DNA of 64,000 bases from an uncultured Sphingomonadaceae bacterium (GCA_938050045.1 CALLJS010000011.1:62001-126000); one strand, 5' to 3'. Counted from the stretch's first letter, positions 26,545 through 35,612 are shown. A program made the numbers and translations. The notes: generated by a model from the letters alone, not told the origin.

Positions 26545-27747
26545 ATGGCCACGCAAACAGCAACCGATACTGAGCTTAAATTAACACCGCCCGATCCCGT
26601 GCCAGTGGTCGCAAAAGAAAAAGCGATGGGTTTGGTTCCTGTTACCGATGAACAAAAATCAAAATTAGCAATTAAGGTGGATGCTTTCGTTACTGATTTG
26701 GTGGCGCAAGATGCAAAGTCTCCCGAATTTGGCAAACGTGTCGATCAACTTACTAATATGGGGCGGCGAGAAATTGTAGCAGCGGCTGGTCAGTCAAACC
26801 GATTTTTGGATCGGCCTGTGCGCTCTATGGATGAAAGCTCAACCGTCGGTACTGATCTAGCCGAACTTCGCCGTACCGTTGAGGATTTAGATCCATCAAA
26901 GCGCGGCAACCTCTTAGCTCCTAGGAAATTATTTGGTATCATTCCATATGGGAATAAATTGCGCAATTATTTTGATGGCTATAAATCTGCGCAAAACCAT
27001 ATCAGTTCGATCTTAGAGCGACTTGCTGGTGGTAAAGATGAATTGCTGATGGATAACGCCGCGATAGATGTTGAGCGTCAAAATCTATGGACAGCCATGG
27101 GCAAGCTTGAGCAAATGATCCATATGTCAAAAGCTTTGGATGCGAAGCTCGAAGAAAAAGCCAATGAATTACATGCTAGCGACCCTGAAAAAGCACGAGC
27201 CATCCGTGATACGGCTCTATTCTATGTGCGTCAACGCACCCAAGATTTGCTCACCCAAATGGCCGTGACAGTGCAAGGCTATTTAGCTCTTGATTTGGTC
27301 AAGAAAAATAATGTGGAATTGGTCAAGGGGGTTGATCGCGCGTCAACCACCACGGTAGGCGCATTGAGAACTGCTGTGACTGTTGCTCAAGCGATGACCA
27401 ATCAGAAATTGGTGCTGGAACAAATCACCCAATTAAATATAACCACGGCCAATATTATTGATGGTACGGGCAAAATGATGCGAGAAAATACCGCATTAAT
27501 CCATGAACAAGCGGCCGCTTCGACTATACCACTCGAAACGCTCAGCCAAGCCTTTACCAATATTTATCAAACTATGGATGAGATAGATAGTTTCAAGGTG
27601 AAGGCTCTGGAAAATATGAAACAAACCGTTGGGGCGCTCGAGACTGAAGTTGAAAAATCCAAAGGCTATATTGCGCGGGCCGAGGGGCAAGCACAGGCTG
27701 GTAAAGAGGTTGAAACTGGCGGATTATTGGCGGCACTTGACGGATGA
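26545..27747 (+). CDS. TelA/toxic anion resistance family protein
   Basis: 400 residues, largely helical and coiled-coil, with no signal peptide or membrane helix. Features of the TelA (PF05816) family include RPVRSMDE, the DLDPSKR-type region, LFGIIPYGNKLRNYFDGYKSAQ and TTVGALRTAVTVAQAM. Members were linked to tellurite and other envelope stress, but the biochemical role is unsettled. AAGGACGAAGC precedes the ATG. The stop overlaps the next gene by four bases (ATGA), so the pair is translationally coupled. Confidence 0.9.
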   Translation: MATQTATDTELKLTPPDPVPVVAKEKAMGLVPVTDEQKSKLAIKVDAFVTDLVAQDAKSPEFGKRVDQLTNMGRREIVAAAGQSNRFLDRPVRSMDESSTVGTDLAELRRTVEDLDPSKRGNLLAPRKLFGIIPYGNKLRNYFDGYKSAQNHISSILERLAGGKDELLMDNAAIDVERQNLWTAMGKLEQMIHMSKALDAKLEEKANELHASDPEKARAIRDTALFYVRQRTQDLLTQMAVTVQGYLALDLVKKNNVELVKGVDRASTTTVGALRTAVTVAQAMTNQKLVLEQITQLNITTANIIDGTGKMMRENTALIHEQAAASTIPLETLSQAFTNIYQTMDEIDSFKVKALENMKQTVGALETEVEKSKGYIARAEGQAQAGKEVETGGLLAALDG

Positions 27748-28460
27748 GTGAGAATTTGGCTTCCCAATCGGATGAAATTTTGCGCAACGCTGGCAATGCG
27801 ATAGTCAATCAGAAATATGCCAAATCTATCGGTGAAAAATCGGCGCAGATGAAAAATAAACATCGTTGGCGTAATATCAAACGGGCGGCTGTGGCCGTTG
27901 GCGCGATATGGGTTGGTACATCTATATTTGGGGTTATTGTCAACGGTATCGGTTTGGGCGGATTGGCGATTGCGCTTGGACTATCGGGGGCCGCTATTTG
28001 GGCGTTATTAAGCTATCCAAAAATGCCAATACCGACGCGCGAAACCCTCAAAAACAGCGATCTACCCAGATTGGCAGGACAAACAGAAATTTGGCTGGAA
28101 CAACAGCGCGCTGCTTTGCCCGCTCCCGCCGTGACTTTGGTAGAAAATATTGGTGCGCGCCTCGATGAACTGGCACCGCAATTAGCGCGCATTGGTGAAC
28201 ATGATCCCGCTGCGCGCGAGGTGCGCACTTTGGTTGGAGAGCATTTACCAGAGCTTGTAAATGGGTATCGGGAGCTGCCCGATAGTTTGAAAAAGAAATC
28301 ACATGGCGGTACTTCGCCAGAGCATCAGCTAATAAATGGACTCAAAACAATCAATCAAGAGATTGAATCTATGACATTAAAAATTGCCAAAGGTGAGCTT
28401 GATAAGTTGGCCACGCGCGAGCGGTTTTTGGAATTAAAATATGATCGCGGCGAAGGTTAA
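27744..28460 (+). CDS. XpaC-like membrane protein, partner of TelA
   Basis: 238 residues. A basic N-terminus is followed by two close membrane helices (about 49-90), then a long cytoplasmic helical domain (KNSDLPRLAGQTEIWLEQQRAALP; LIGEH-type repeats). It resembles the XpaC (5-bromo-4-chloroindolyl phosphate hydrolysis) family that usually sits next to telA. It overlaps the telA homolog by four bases. It probably recruits TelA to the membrane; this is inference from pairing. Confidence 0.75.
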   Translation: MSENLASQSDEILRNAGNAIVNQKYAKSIGEKSAQMKNKHRWRNIKRAAVAVGAIWVGTSIFGVIVNGIGLGGLAIALGLSGAAIWALLSYPKMPIPTRETLKNSDLPRLAGQTEIWLEQQRAALPAPAVTLVENIGARLDELAPQLARIGEHDPAAREVRTLVGEHLPELVNGYRELPDSLKKKSHGGTSPEHQLINGLKTINQEIESMTLKIAKGELDKLATRERFLELKYDRGEG

Positions 28461-28502
28461 ATGATGTTATCGTTTCCAACCAATCTTTGAAATTTAACTT
28501 TG

Positions 28503-28537
28503 ATAAAAGAAAGCCGGCTGATTTTCATCAACCGGCT
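28503..28537 (-). terminator. Terminator of the autotransporter gene
   Basis: Stem AGCCGG-x-TGA/TCA-x-CCGGCT (28512-28537), ten pairs with one mismatch, is followed on the minus strand by TTTCTTTTAT. It lies 30 bases past the autotransporter stop and could also stop reading from the xpaC-like gene on the plus strand. Confidence 0.7.
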
Positions 28538-28566
28538 CTCCCGAGTAGTTATGTTTGTTTCAAGAC

Positions 28567-31500
28567 TTAGAACGCGAAACGAACCGTAACACCACCCGTA
28601 TGGGATTGATAATCAGAAGCGAAGCGACCCTGATATTCTGCTGCAATGCTGAACCCATTGTTGTTCACTAGGTTCAGACCGGCACCGACATCAAAACGCG
28701 AATCTGATGCACTGTCTGATGTTAGGCGGAAACTGTCCGCACCAGCATTGAAGCTCCCATTAATGCCAACACCGTCTCCGATGAGGTCATAAGTGTAAGC
28801 AAGGCGAAGGAAGGGAACTACTGATAAATCCTTATCTTCCTTAGCTTTTCCTGAAATTCCCAAGCCGATTGATGCTTCTAGGAAATCAGTTGTATCGGTA
28901 TCCAATGTCAAGCCAAGACCACCCGTTTCGGTGAATGCATCTTGCGAGATTGTTGCATAACGAAGTCCAGCAAATGGTGTGAAGGCAATTTTATCATTAC
29001 CTAGGTTCAAACCACCGTTAACCGAAGCAATAAAGCTATCTGCATCTGTATCGCCAGATACAGGGCCGGTTATGCTGTTACGGCTGCTCTCAATATCATT
29101 AATTGAGTAACCCAATTCGGCATTAACAAAGGCTGTTTCAGAGTTAATCCCCGCATAAGCTGAGAATTGGTAGCTGTTGATAGAGCTTTGCGCTTGTGCG
29201 GCTCCATCAGAGTCCACATCAATATCAGCATAGCTAAAGAAAGCCCCGATTTTACCCTTTGCGCCAACTTTGGCATCTGCTCCGAGTGTGAAACCCGTTG
29301 CATTTCCGTCATATCCTACGCTGCTGAGGCTCTCAGCATCACGATCAGAGGTTCGGAAGAAGACTTGACCCCAGATACCGCTGCTATCTCCAGCAAGACG
29401 ATCGGTTAGTAATGCGCTAGCAAAACGTTGCGTTTCAAATATTTCACGAGCAACACCGTCGTTGATTGCAGGTAGCAAGCTGATAGAAGCGGCTTCAAAG
29501 TCGGCTGCAGTTGTCAGATTGTTAAGGGCTGTGAATACATCGCCTTGCAATCTATTATTCGCAACTGCACCAGTAATAGCAGTACCAAAGCTTGAAATAT
29601 TTGCATCAGCAGATACTGTTGACAAATCAGCAGCGCTCGGCGTGACGATAATCGAACTCAGAGCTACGTTATAGTCGATCAAGAAATCATCATCCAATAT
29701 ATTGACCGTTACGCCATTATTTGTGAAGCTTCCTGTTTCGGTTATAACGTTGATAGCAGTTCCAATATCAGCCTGTGTGATTTGCGTGGTTGCAACATTA
29801 ACAATGCTGTTTGCACCCAATATAGTATCGCCATCTACAGCCAATGAATCGACGTTAAGGTCGAAATTCAATATACCATTTGATGTAAGGTTGCCGTCAA
29901 TTGCGCGCTCACCGTCAACAGTGACTATAGCTGCTTCATTCACTGTGACATCAACATTACCATTAACGTCGCCAGCAAGGGTAGATGTTCCGGTGAAGTT
30001 AAGCGTGTCTGTGAATGCTGAACCAATAAATGTACCATTTAATGAACCATCATTTTGCACAAAGTCTACAGCGGCAAGAGCCGTTGAAGCATCCACTGCT
30101 ATTGGGCCTGTTAATGTTCCATTGTTGATGACAGAACCTGTAAAGGCTATATTTTCAATCAATAGAGCAGGGCCAGTTTCAGAAGATATTGTTCCGTTAT
30201 TAACAATATCTTGCGTGACTGTAACAGTTGTTCCAGCACCAGCACCGTTGAATAAACGAAGACCAGCAGATTCGCCAGAAGCAAGGGCTTCACCGCGCCC
30301 TGCAATTGTCCCATCATTCACCAAGGTAAAACTGCGAACATCGCCATCATTGACACCAAGTTGAAACGATACACCCGAACCCTGGACGACTGCGTCAATA
30401 TTTCCTGTGTTGTTTAAGGTGAAATTATTGGCAGTACCATCGGCATAAACCGTGCCATTGCGTTGATCGCCTGTACCGATGATTTGACCATCAGCAAGAT
30501 TGTTGACAACAAGCCCTAAGCCATCGATGTTCAGCGCGCGGCTGCCCGATGAGATGATACCTGAATTATTTACAATAGCACCTGTGAAGTCACCGCCGCC
30601 AGCAGGGGTCGCATTACCGAAGTAAAGGCCGTTTTGAACACCAGAGATAGTGCCTATATTATCGATTGTTCCGTTAAAAGACACACCGTTCACAAAACGG
30701 ATACCCGCTGTTGTGCCGCTATTGCCTTCTGAATCGATAAGACCAGAGTTGGTGATTGTACCAGTGAACAAACCAGAGGTTGTGCCATCTAGCAGACCAT
30801 TGACACGCTCGCGCTCGAACCGCAGGCCATCGCCAGCAAGTGGTGAACCTGCACCAGCTATGCCGCGCCCTTGGATCGTGCCTGAGTTGTTGATGTCAAA
30901 ATTATTGCCATCTTCGGATAATTCTACAGAGAAGCCAGCCCCTTGGTTGTCTTCGCCTGCATCGATAAGACCTGCATTGTTTAGCGTGAAGTCTTGTGCA
31001 GTGCTATCGGCATAAACCGTGCCATTGCGTTGATCGCCTGTACCGATGATTTGACCATCAGCAAGATTGTTAACAACAAGCCCTAAGCCATCGATGTTCA
31101 GCGCGCGGCTGCCCGATGAGATGATACCTGAATTATTTACAATGCCGCCACTATTATCGGCATCATTACCAAAATATAAGCCATTTTGGACACCAGAAAT
31201 TGTGCCATCATTGGTCAAAGTACCCTGGAAACCAATACGGTTAGCAAAGCGAATACCAGCCACAGTGCCTTGCGTACTGTCGCTGTTAATAGTGCCATTG
31301 TTGGTGATGTCACCAGCATATATATATTTTGGAACAAGGCCTGGGCCAAAGAAACGAATGCCGTCACCAGCAGTTCCGCCAGTAGCTGCCGCTTGACCAC
31401 GACCATTGATTGTTCCGCTATTTACGATAGTGCCTGAAATTGGGCCGCCGCCGCCGCCTACTTCAATGGCAATAGCCGCGCCTTCATTACCAGCATCGAT

Positions 31501-31989
31501 TGAACCATTGTTATTAATGGTTAAGTTATCGGATGTTCTATTGCCATATATAGCGCCGTTACGTTGGCTGCCTGTGCCCAATAGTGAGCCATCATTGTTA
31601 ATGACAACATTATCACCATCAACATTAATGACGCGAGAGTCTGCTGTTAATGTGCCTGCAGCACCATTATTAAGGATGGCACCGCTTGTATCTGCATTCA
31701 CTTGTATGGTTTGGGTAACACCTGTGGTTGCTAAGGAACCATCATTTTGCACTGTAACATCATTATTGGCTATTTCTATTGCTGGATTATCAGCTACCAC
31801 TGCTGCATTACCAACTGGATTGCTGATAGTTTCCCCATCAGCTTGGCTAACCGTTGTAGCAGTTGTACCATTCGCTATAATTTGCTGCGCCTGTGCCTGC
31901 GCGCTTATCAACATAGCAGCAGCCGAAGTCGATGTAAGCAATAGGCGCTGTATATTAGCACTTTTACTATTTCTCTTTGGGGGATTCAT
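28567..31989 (-). CDS. Autotransporter adhesin-like outer-membrane protein
   Basis: 1140 residues. The signal peptide (1-35, ending AQAQA) is followed by a beta-helical passenger of about 800 residues, full of repeated N-x-G-x-I units (VNNSGIISSG, LNNTGNIDA). A linker follows, and then a C-terminal autotransporter barrel of about 280 residues (GIWGQVFFR, GFTLGADAKVG) ends in the terminal Phe. The passenger contains a near-exact internal duplication with a 189-residue period. It is expected on the cell surface; a role in adhesion is inference. A TGAACCTTTT-type promoter shared with the nearby ECF sigma gene lies 91 bases upstream. Confidence 0.9.
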   Translation of the reverse strand: MNPPKRNSKSANIQRLLLTSTSAAAMLISAQAQAQQIIANGTTATTVSQADGETISNPVGNAAVVADNPAIEIANNDVTVQNDGSLATTGVTQTIQVNADTSGAILNNGAAGTLTADSRVINVDGDNVVINNDGSLLGTGSQRNGAIYGNRTSDNLTINNNGSIDAGNEGAAIAIEVGGGGGPISGTIVNSGTINGRGQAAATGGTAGDGIRFFGPGLVPKYIYAGDITNNGTINSDSTQGTVAGIRFANRIGFQGTLTNDGTISGVQNGLYFGNDADNSGGIVNNSGIISSGSRALNIDGLGLVVNNLADGQIIGTGDQRNGTVYADSTAQDFTLNNAGLIDAGEDNQGAGFSVELSEDGNNFDINNSGTIQGRGIAGAGSPLAGDGLRFERERVNGLLDGTTSGLFTGTITNSGLIDSEGNSGTTAGIRFVNGVSFNGTIDNIGTISGVQNGLYFGNATPAGGGDFTGAIVNNSGIISSGSRALNIDGLGLVVNNLADGQIIGTGDQRNGTVYADGTANNFTLNNTGNIDAVVQGSGVSFQLGVNDGDVRSFTLVNDGTIAGRGEALASGESAGLRLFNGAGAGTTVTVTQDIVNNGTISSETGPALLIENIAFTGSVINNGTLTGPIAVDASTALAAVDFVQNDGSLNGTFIGSAFTDTLNFTGTSTLAGDVNGNVDVTVNEAAIVTVDGERAIDGNLTSNGILNFDLNVDSLAVDGDTILGANSIVNVATTQITQADIGTAINVITETGSFTNNGVTVNILDDDFLIDYNVALSSIIVTPSAADLSTVSADANISSFGTAITGAVANNRLQGDVFTALNNLTTAADFEAASISLLPAINDGVAREIFETQRFASALLTDRLAGDSSGIWGQVFFRTSDRDAESLSSVGYDGNATGFTLGADAKVGAKGKIGAFFSYADIDVDSDGAAQAQSSINSYQFSAYAGINSETAFVNAELGYSINDIESSRNSITGPVSGDTDADSFIASVNGGLNLGNDKIAFTPFAGLRYATISQDAFTETGGLGLTLDTDTTDFLEASIGLGISGKAKEDKDLSVVPFLRLAYTYDLIGDGVGINGSFNAGADSFRLTSDSASDSRFDVGAGLNLVNNNGFSIAAEYQGRFASDYQSHTGGVTVRFAF
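30439..30576. repeat. 138-bp direct repeat, copy 1, inside the autotransporter gene
   Basis: Nearly identical to 31006-31143: one difference seen (GTTGACAAC against GTTAACAAC). It encodes the NSGIISSGSRALNIDGLGL region and the QIIGTGDQRNGTVYAD region of the passenger. Confidence 0.9.
31006..31143. repeat. 138-bp direct repeat, copy 2, inside the autotransporter gene
   Basis: Second copy, offset by 567 bp (189 codons). Recombination between the copies would add or remove an in-frame block, so passenger length may vary between strains. Confidence 0.9.
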
Positions 31990-32056
31990 AAAAAATTCCT
32001 AATTTGTGAACAATGGGGGTTTAAAATAGTTAATGATTTTCATCGTTAACCATTTG

Positions 32057-32085
32057 TTAGTGTCTATTGTTCTCAAAAAGGTTCA
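32057..32085 (-). promoter_or_regulatory. ECF-type promoter of the autotransporter gene
   Basis: TGAACCTTTT (-35, 32080-32085 for TGAACC) is followed after 17 bases by CACTAA. The same pair of boxes, TGAACCTTTT and TACTAA with 16 bases between, precedes the ECF sigma gene at 35402-35429. The shared long box suggests both are read by that sigma factor. Confidence 0.55.
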
Positions 32086-32156
32086 AATTTTTTTGTTTTT
32101 TGTGAATTAATAAATTCTGAAAGAGATTAATTTTTTCAAAACATTATAAATTAATG

Positions 32157-32921
32157 TTAAAAACTTCTGCTTACACCCAGAATAATGGCGTCTCTTATGC
32201 GCCATGGGCCGCTGAAAAAAGTACCTCCACGATCGCCGCCATAGTTGATACTGCCATTAATATTCCACAGACCAATATCTTTTGAAACTCCAAGGCTGAG
32301 ATCGTAGCGCGAATTTCGCTCTCCCAAAGAACCTACGCCGCCAATTTGCTGTAAAAAGCCTGCGTGAGCGAGCATATTAAAGCCATCCCCTAATCTATGG
32401 GCTGCATCAACCTCCATATATATGGTTTGTGCGTCTAATTCTTGGAAATTTGGTGAATAGCGTATTCGTCCTGTCAGATTTTTATAGGTAAGACCCGTAT
32501 GAAATTCAACAAATGTTTCATTGGCCATTCTGCTCGCGCGCTCGGTATAGGTTGTTACTGTTGCGGCTATATCTGTTGATAAATTTGTATCAATATTTTT
32601 GGCATAGCCTAATGATCCAATAAAAGATAACGGGCCTTGGTTTTGTTCACCAAGCGTGAATGCAATTGCAGTGCCGCCATAGATGCCGCTGTTATCATCA
32701 TAGGATAAATTAACAGAAATAACAGGTTGCCCTTGGCTAATAGAGCGGCCTCTGAACCAACTATCTGTTTCGGCTAATACAGAGCCACTGATTTGAGCAT
32801 GGCTGGTTTGAGATGAAAAAATAAAAAGATTGACCAATAAAATGGAGGTAATGCCGCTTTTTATTTTACATAAGCGAGGCTTTTGCGTCGATGATGAAGC
32901 GGCTGTTTGATTGTGTGGCAA
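32157..32921 (-). CDS. Outer-membrane beta-barrel protein (TIGR02001-like), start uncertain
   Basis: The recognisable protein starts with a signal sequence (ITSILLVNLFIF, then SSQTSHAQISG). It continues as about 210 residues of alternating beta strands (VLAETDSWFRGRSISQGQPV, GGTAIAFTLGE) to a terminal Phe in GVSRSF, as in TIGR02001 barrels. The frame is open far upstream, but no ATG lies near the signal. The nearest usual codon is a TTG at 32921; ATGs occur only at 32987 and beyond, inside the subtilase gene, whose stop is at 32866. It is the last gene of the sigma/anti-sigma/subtilase operon. The start given is a guess. Confidence 0.7.
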   Translation of the reverse strand: MPHNQTAASSSTQKPRLCKIKSGITSILLVNLFIFSSQTSHAQISGSVLAETDSWFRGRSISQGQPVISVNLSYDDNSGIYGGTAIAFTLGEQNQGPLSFIGSLGYAKNIDTNLSTDIAATVTTYTERASRMANETFVEFHTGLTYKNLTGRIRYSPNFQELDAQTIYMEVDAAHRLGDGFNMLAHAGFLQQIGGVGSLGERNSRYDLSLGVSKDIGLWNINGSINYGGDRGGTFFSGPWRIRDAIILGVSRSF

Positions 32922-34065
32922 GCGATCTGCAATTTTTTGCAGCCGATTTACGGCACTCGCGCATAAGAGCCAGCAAGCCACTAACATGCGCCGCTGCATA
33001 GGAGCTGCCATCAGCAAGATGCCATTTTCCGCCAGGCCGTGTTGTTGGTATTCCATTTCCAGGAGCTTTAAAACCTCTATTCATGCTAGTCGATTCACCA
33101 TCGCTAGAGACGGCAATAACCTTTTTATGCGACGCTGGAAAGCCACCAGATGGCAATTTTTTATTATAAGCTGCAACAACGGCTATATTTCTGTGGGTTG
33201 CAGCATCGATTAATTGCGATAATAATCTACTAGGAGGCCCGCCCAAGCTTAGATTAATAATATCAACGCGCTTTTCTGTGGCATAGTTTAACGCTCGAGC
33301 GAGGCTGAGCGTATTACAGATTGATTTTTGATTGCTTTTACTTTGCCAACAGGCCCTTAAACCAATGAGCTGCGCATTGGGCGCAATGCCTGCGATCCCA
33401 ATGCCGTTATTTGCTTTTGCGCCGATTACACCTGCGACACCCGTTCCGTGGAGCTCTGCTCTACTATTGGCTAAAGTTGTAAAATTTTTGGACGTTTTGA
33501 CTCGCCCAACGAGATCGGGATGGTTGCGTTCTATTTGTGTATCAATGACAGCAATAGAAATATTGCGCCCCGTCCATTTGCGATGCAGATCTGCTATTTT
33601 CCATTTTTGGCCCGCAGGAGAAACCGAATAAAGCGGATCATTATAGGTGCGCTTAGCCGATAAAACGCCATAATCTCTCATGGGCTCTGCCCAAGACACA
33701 TGTTTATCATCTGATAATTTTACTATTAATGCATCAACCATGACATTGGATGGAACTTCCATGATAAAACATTCAATACCCATTAACGGCATTGGCCAAT
33801 TATCAACAAATTTCAATCCATATTTCTTGGCAATGGATTTCCCTAATCGCTGGCGAAGGGCTTTTTGACGAGCGTTACCATATCCCGCGCTATAGGTTGA
33901 TCCAGCACGAATATGGTTGGCAGGTAGCTCCATCATAACCATGATTTGATATGGTTTATCATTTTGCTCTTGCTGCGCTGTAGCGTCTGAATTAATGCCA
34001 GAGAATGCAAGCCATCCAGCAAGGGTCAAAGCAATAGCTAGGATTATATAATGTATTAATTTCAT
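32866..34065 (-). CDS. Subtilisin-like (S8) serine peptidase, exported
   Basis: 399 residues. There is a signal or anchor helix (about 5-22), a propeptide-like region (about 38-130, with CFIMEVPSNVMVDALIVK and SWAEP), and then the catalytic domain. The triad is Asp175 (AVIDTQ), His206 (ELHGTG) and Ser355 (DGSSYAAAH, where the usual Pro is replaced by Ala). The oxyanion Asn is in AAYNKK. The domain ends soon after the serine helix. It is third in the operon after sigma and anti-sigma genes, six bases from the anti-sigma stop. A role in processing envelope proteins or the anti-sigma factor is inference. Confidence 0.88.
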   Translation of the reverse strand: MKLIHYIILAIALTLAGWLAFSGINSDATAQQEQNDKPYQIMVMMELPANHIRAGSTYSAGYGNARQKALRQRLGKSIAKKYGLKFVDNWPMPLMGIECFIMEVPSNVMVDALIVKLSDDKHVSWAEPMRDYGVLSAKRTYNDPLYSVSPAGQKWKIADLHRKWTGRNISIAVIDTQIERNHPDLVGRVKTSKNFTTLANSRAELHGTGVAGVIGAKANNGIGIAGIAPNAQLIGLRACWQSKSNQKSICNTLSLARALNYATEKRVDIINLSLGGPPSRLLSQLIDAATHRNIAVVAAYNKKLPSGGFPASHKKVIAVSSDGESTSMNRGFKAPGNGIPTTRPGGKWHLADGSSYAAAHVSGLLALMRECRKSAAKNCRSLATQSNSRFIIDAKASLM

Positions 34066-34071
34066 GGCCTG

Positions 34072-34773
34072 TTACTCCGCACTAATCGGTTCAGCTAATA
34101 ATATTTGTTCCTTAGATCGCAGGGTTTCTACTGTCATATCATCTGGTATTTTGACCACATAGGCATTGGCAGAGGTTGGCCCAGAGACTATTTGAATAGT
34201 ATTGCTTGTCAGGAGCGTGTTAAATTCTTCTACCGTTAAGCTTGGGTCAAATTGCATGATGATATTTACGCCCTGCTGCGGTGCCAGTTCTGTGCTGCTC
34301 AAAGTATCATAAATTTGGTTTCCTTCATTGGCTATATTGTTAAAATTATTGCTATTAGGTACCGCAATAATCGCTGCGAGAGCCGCTGCTTGAGCAACAG
34401 CTATAAAGCCCAGCGTTTTGGGTTTAGAAATGGCTGTTTTAGCTTTGTTAAAGAGAGGAAAGCGAATGATATTAGAAGGGGGTGGGATAATATCATCGCT
34501 TTCCTCAGGCTCTGTTGAATCAGAGTGATCCAAATCAGAACTAATAAGTTGCTGTTGAAATGCTTTCCAATTGGATGGGATTTCATCGGCTTCATTTTCT
34601 AGAATAAGAGCGGCAATTTTGCGTTCTTCATCAACAATTTTGGCACAATCAAGGCAAACTTCAATATGGTGTTGCACTGTTGCCTGTTCTGCTGCGTCCA
34701 GTTGATTTGTTACAAACCAAGGAATTAATGCTTCAATATGCGTATCGCATAAATTGTTTGAACTTTGTGTCAT
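34072..34773 (-). CDS. Zinc-finger anti-sigma factor with propeptide-like periplasmic domain
   Basis: 233 residues. The N-terminal zinc-binding anti-sigma motif is H36-x3-C40-x2-C43 (HIEVCLDC). An acidic Pro-rich linker, one membrane helix (about 121-139) and a periplasmic domain (about 168-230) follow. That domain (VNIIMQFDPSLTVEEF, IVSGPTSANAYVVKIP, ILLAEP) resembles the propeptide of the subtilase encoded next (see findings). It should hold the ECF sigma factor inactive at the membrane. It lies nine bases downstream of the sigma gene. Confidence 0.85.
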   Translation of the reverse strand: MTQSSNNLCDTHIEALIPWFVTNQLDAAEQATVQHHIEVCLDCAKIVDEERKIAALILENEADEIPSNWKAFQQQLISSDLDHSDSTEPEESDDIIPPPSNIIRFPLFNKAKTAISKPKTLGFIAVAQAAALAAIIAVPNSNNFNNIANEGNQIYDTLSSTELAPQQGVNIIMQFDPSLTVEEFNTLLTSNTIQIVSGPTSANAYVVKIPDDMTVETLRSKEQILLAEPISAE

Positions 34774-34782
34774 AATTAATTC

Positions 34783-35382
34783 CTATAACCAATCTGCAAT
34801 TTCGCCGCCGAGCGTTTTTTTAAGTTGGCGTCTTGCATGAAACATCCTTGTTTTTACGGTATCCACTGGACAGTCCATTATCGCTGCAATATCGCTATAA
34901 TGAAGACCTTCAAAATAAGTTAGGCTAACGACTGTGCGATGTTCATACGATAATGACTCCATCGCATTGTTGAGTAATTGCCTTAAACGTCCTTGCTCAA
35001 ATGCATCTTCTGTATCATTTTCTTCTATATTCTGTGACGCTGCCTCATCTGATAGAGGTTCATCAATTTTAGACCTTGCTCTAATCGCTTTGCGATAAGC
35101 GATAGCAAAAATCCAAGTTGATAATTTACTCGCTCCTGCAAAACCTCCAATTTTTTGCCATACGACCATCATAGTGTCATTAAAGACCTCTTCGACAATC
35201 TGGGGCTTGTTAACCATATTGGCGATGAAATGAGATAATTTCTTTCTATAGTCTTCGTATAATCCTTCAAATGCTTGCATATCTCTATTAATTAACCGTT
35301 GAATAAGCGCAGCTTCGCTATGTTCAGCAAGTGCTGAATTTGGCGAAATTAGTCTATTCTTCATTGGCTTAATCTTGTCCAT
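34783..35382 (-). CDS. ECF-type RNA polymerase sigma factor
   Basis: 199 residues with region 2 (FEGLYEDYRKKLSHFI, VFNDTMMVVWQKI, KLSTWIFAIAYRKAI) and region 4 (ESLSYEHRTVVSLTYFEGLHYSDIAAIM, VDTVKTRMFHARRQLKK). It has no large C-terminal extension. It begins a four-gene operon with its anti-sigma factor, a subtilase and an outer-membrane protein. A TGAACCTTTT promoter 42 bases upstream, also found before the autotransporter gene, suggests self-activation. The ATG at 35382 has a weak site; ATG 35364 is an alternative start. Confidence 0.92.
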   Translation of the reverse strand: MDKIKPMKNRLISPNSALAEHSEAALIQRLINRDMQAFEGLYEDYRKKLSHFIANMVNKPQIVEEVFNDTMMVVWQKIGGFAGASKLSTWIFAIAYRKAIRARSKIDEPLSDEAASQNIEENDTEDAFEQGRLRQLLNNAMESLSYEHRTVVSLTYFEGLHYSDIAAIMDCPVDTVKTRMFHARRQLKKTLGGEIADWL

Positions 35383-35401
35383 TTTTTAACGTATCACTTA
35401 C

Positions 35402-35429
35402 TTAGTACATCATTTTGGGAAAAGGTTCA
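35402..35429 (-). promoter_or_regulatory. ECF-type promoter of the sigma operon
   Basis: TGAACC (35424-35429) is extended by TTTT and followed after 16 bases by TACTAA (35402-35407), about 20 bases before the sigma start codon. The element recurs upstream of the autotransporter. Confidence 0.6.
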
Positions 35430-35612
35430 CATAGCAGGGAATTTTTTTCAAAATTTTAGTTATTATCTCAAAATAAATTGCCAAGCTTTATCATTCTAGG
35501 CGATTTATACATCTAAATCATAGCCTTGAATTATTAACCATTATGAGCTATTCAATAATTAAGTGCTGACGGTATTTTCCGCATCGGTTGATAATATAAG
35601 AGAGTATAGGTC

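Noticed and set aside
29462-32002. Plus-strand open frames antisense to the autotransporter (up to 220 codons)
   Set aside because: The repetitive coding bias of the autotransporter keeps the opposite strand open; no start sites or family motifs.
35521-35560. CtrA-type site upstream of ppx
   Set aside because: A TTAACC half is present, but no TTAA lies seven bases before it.
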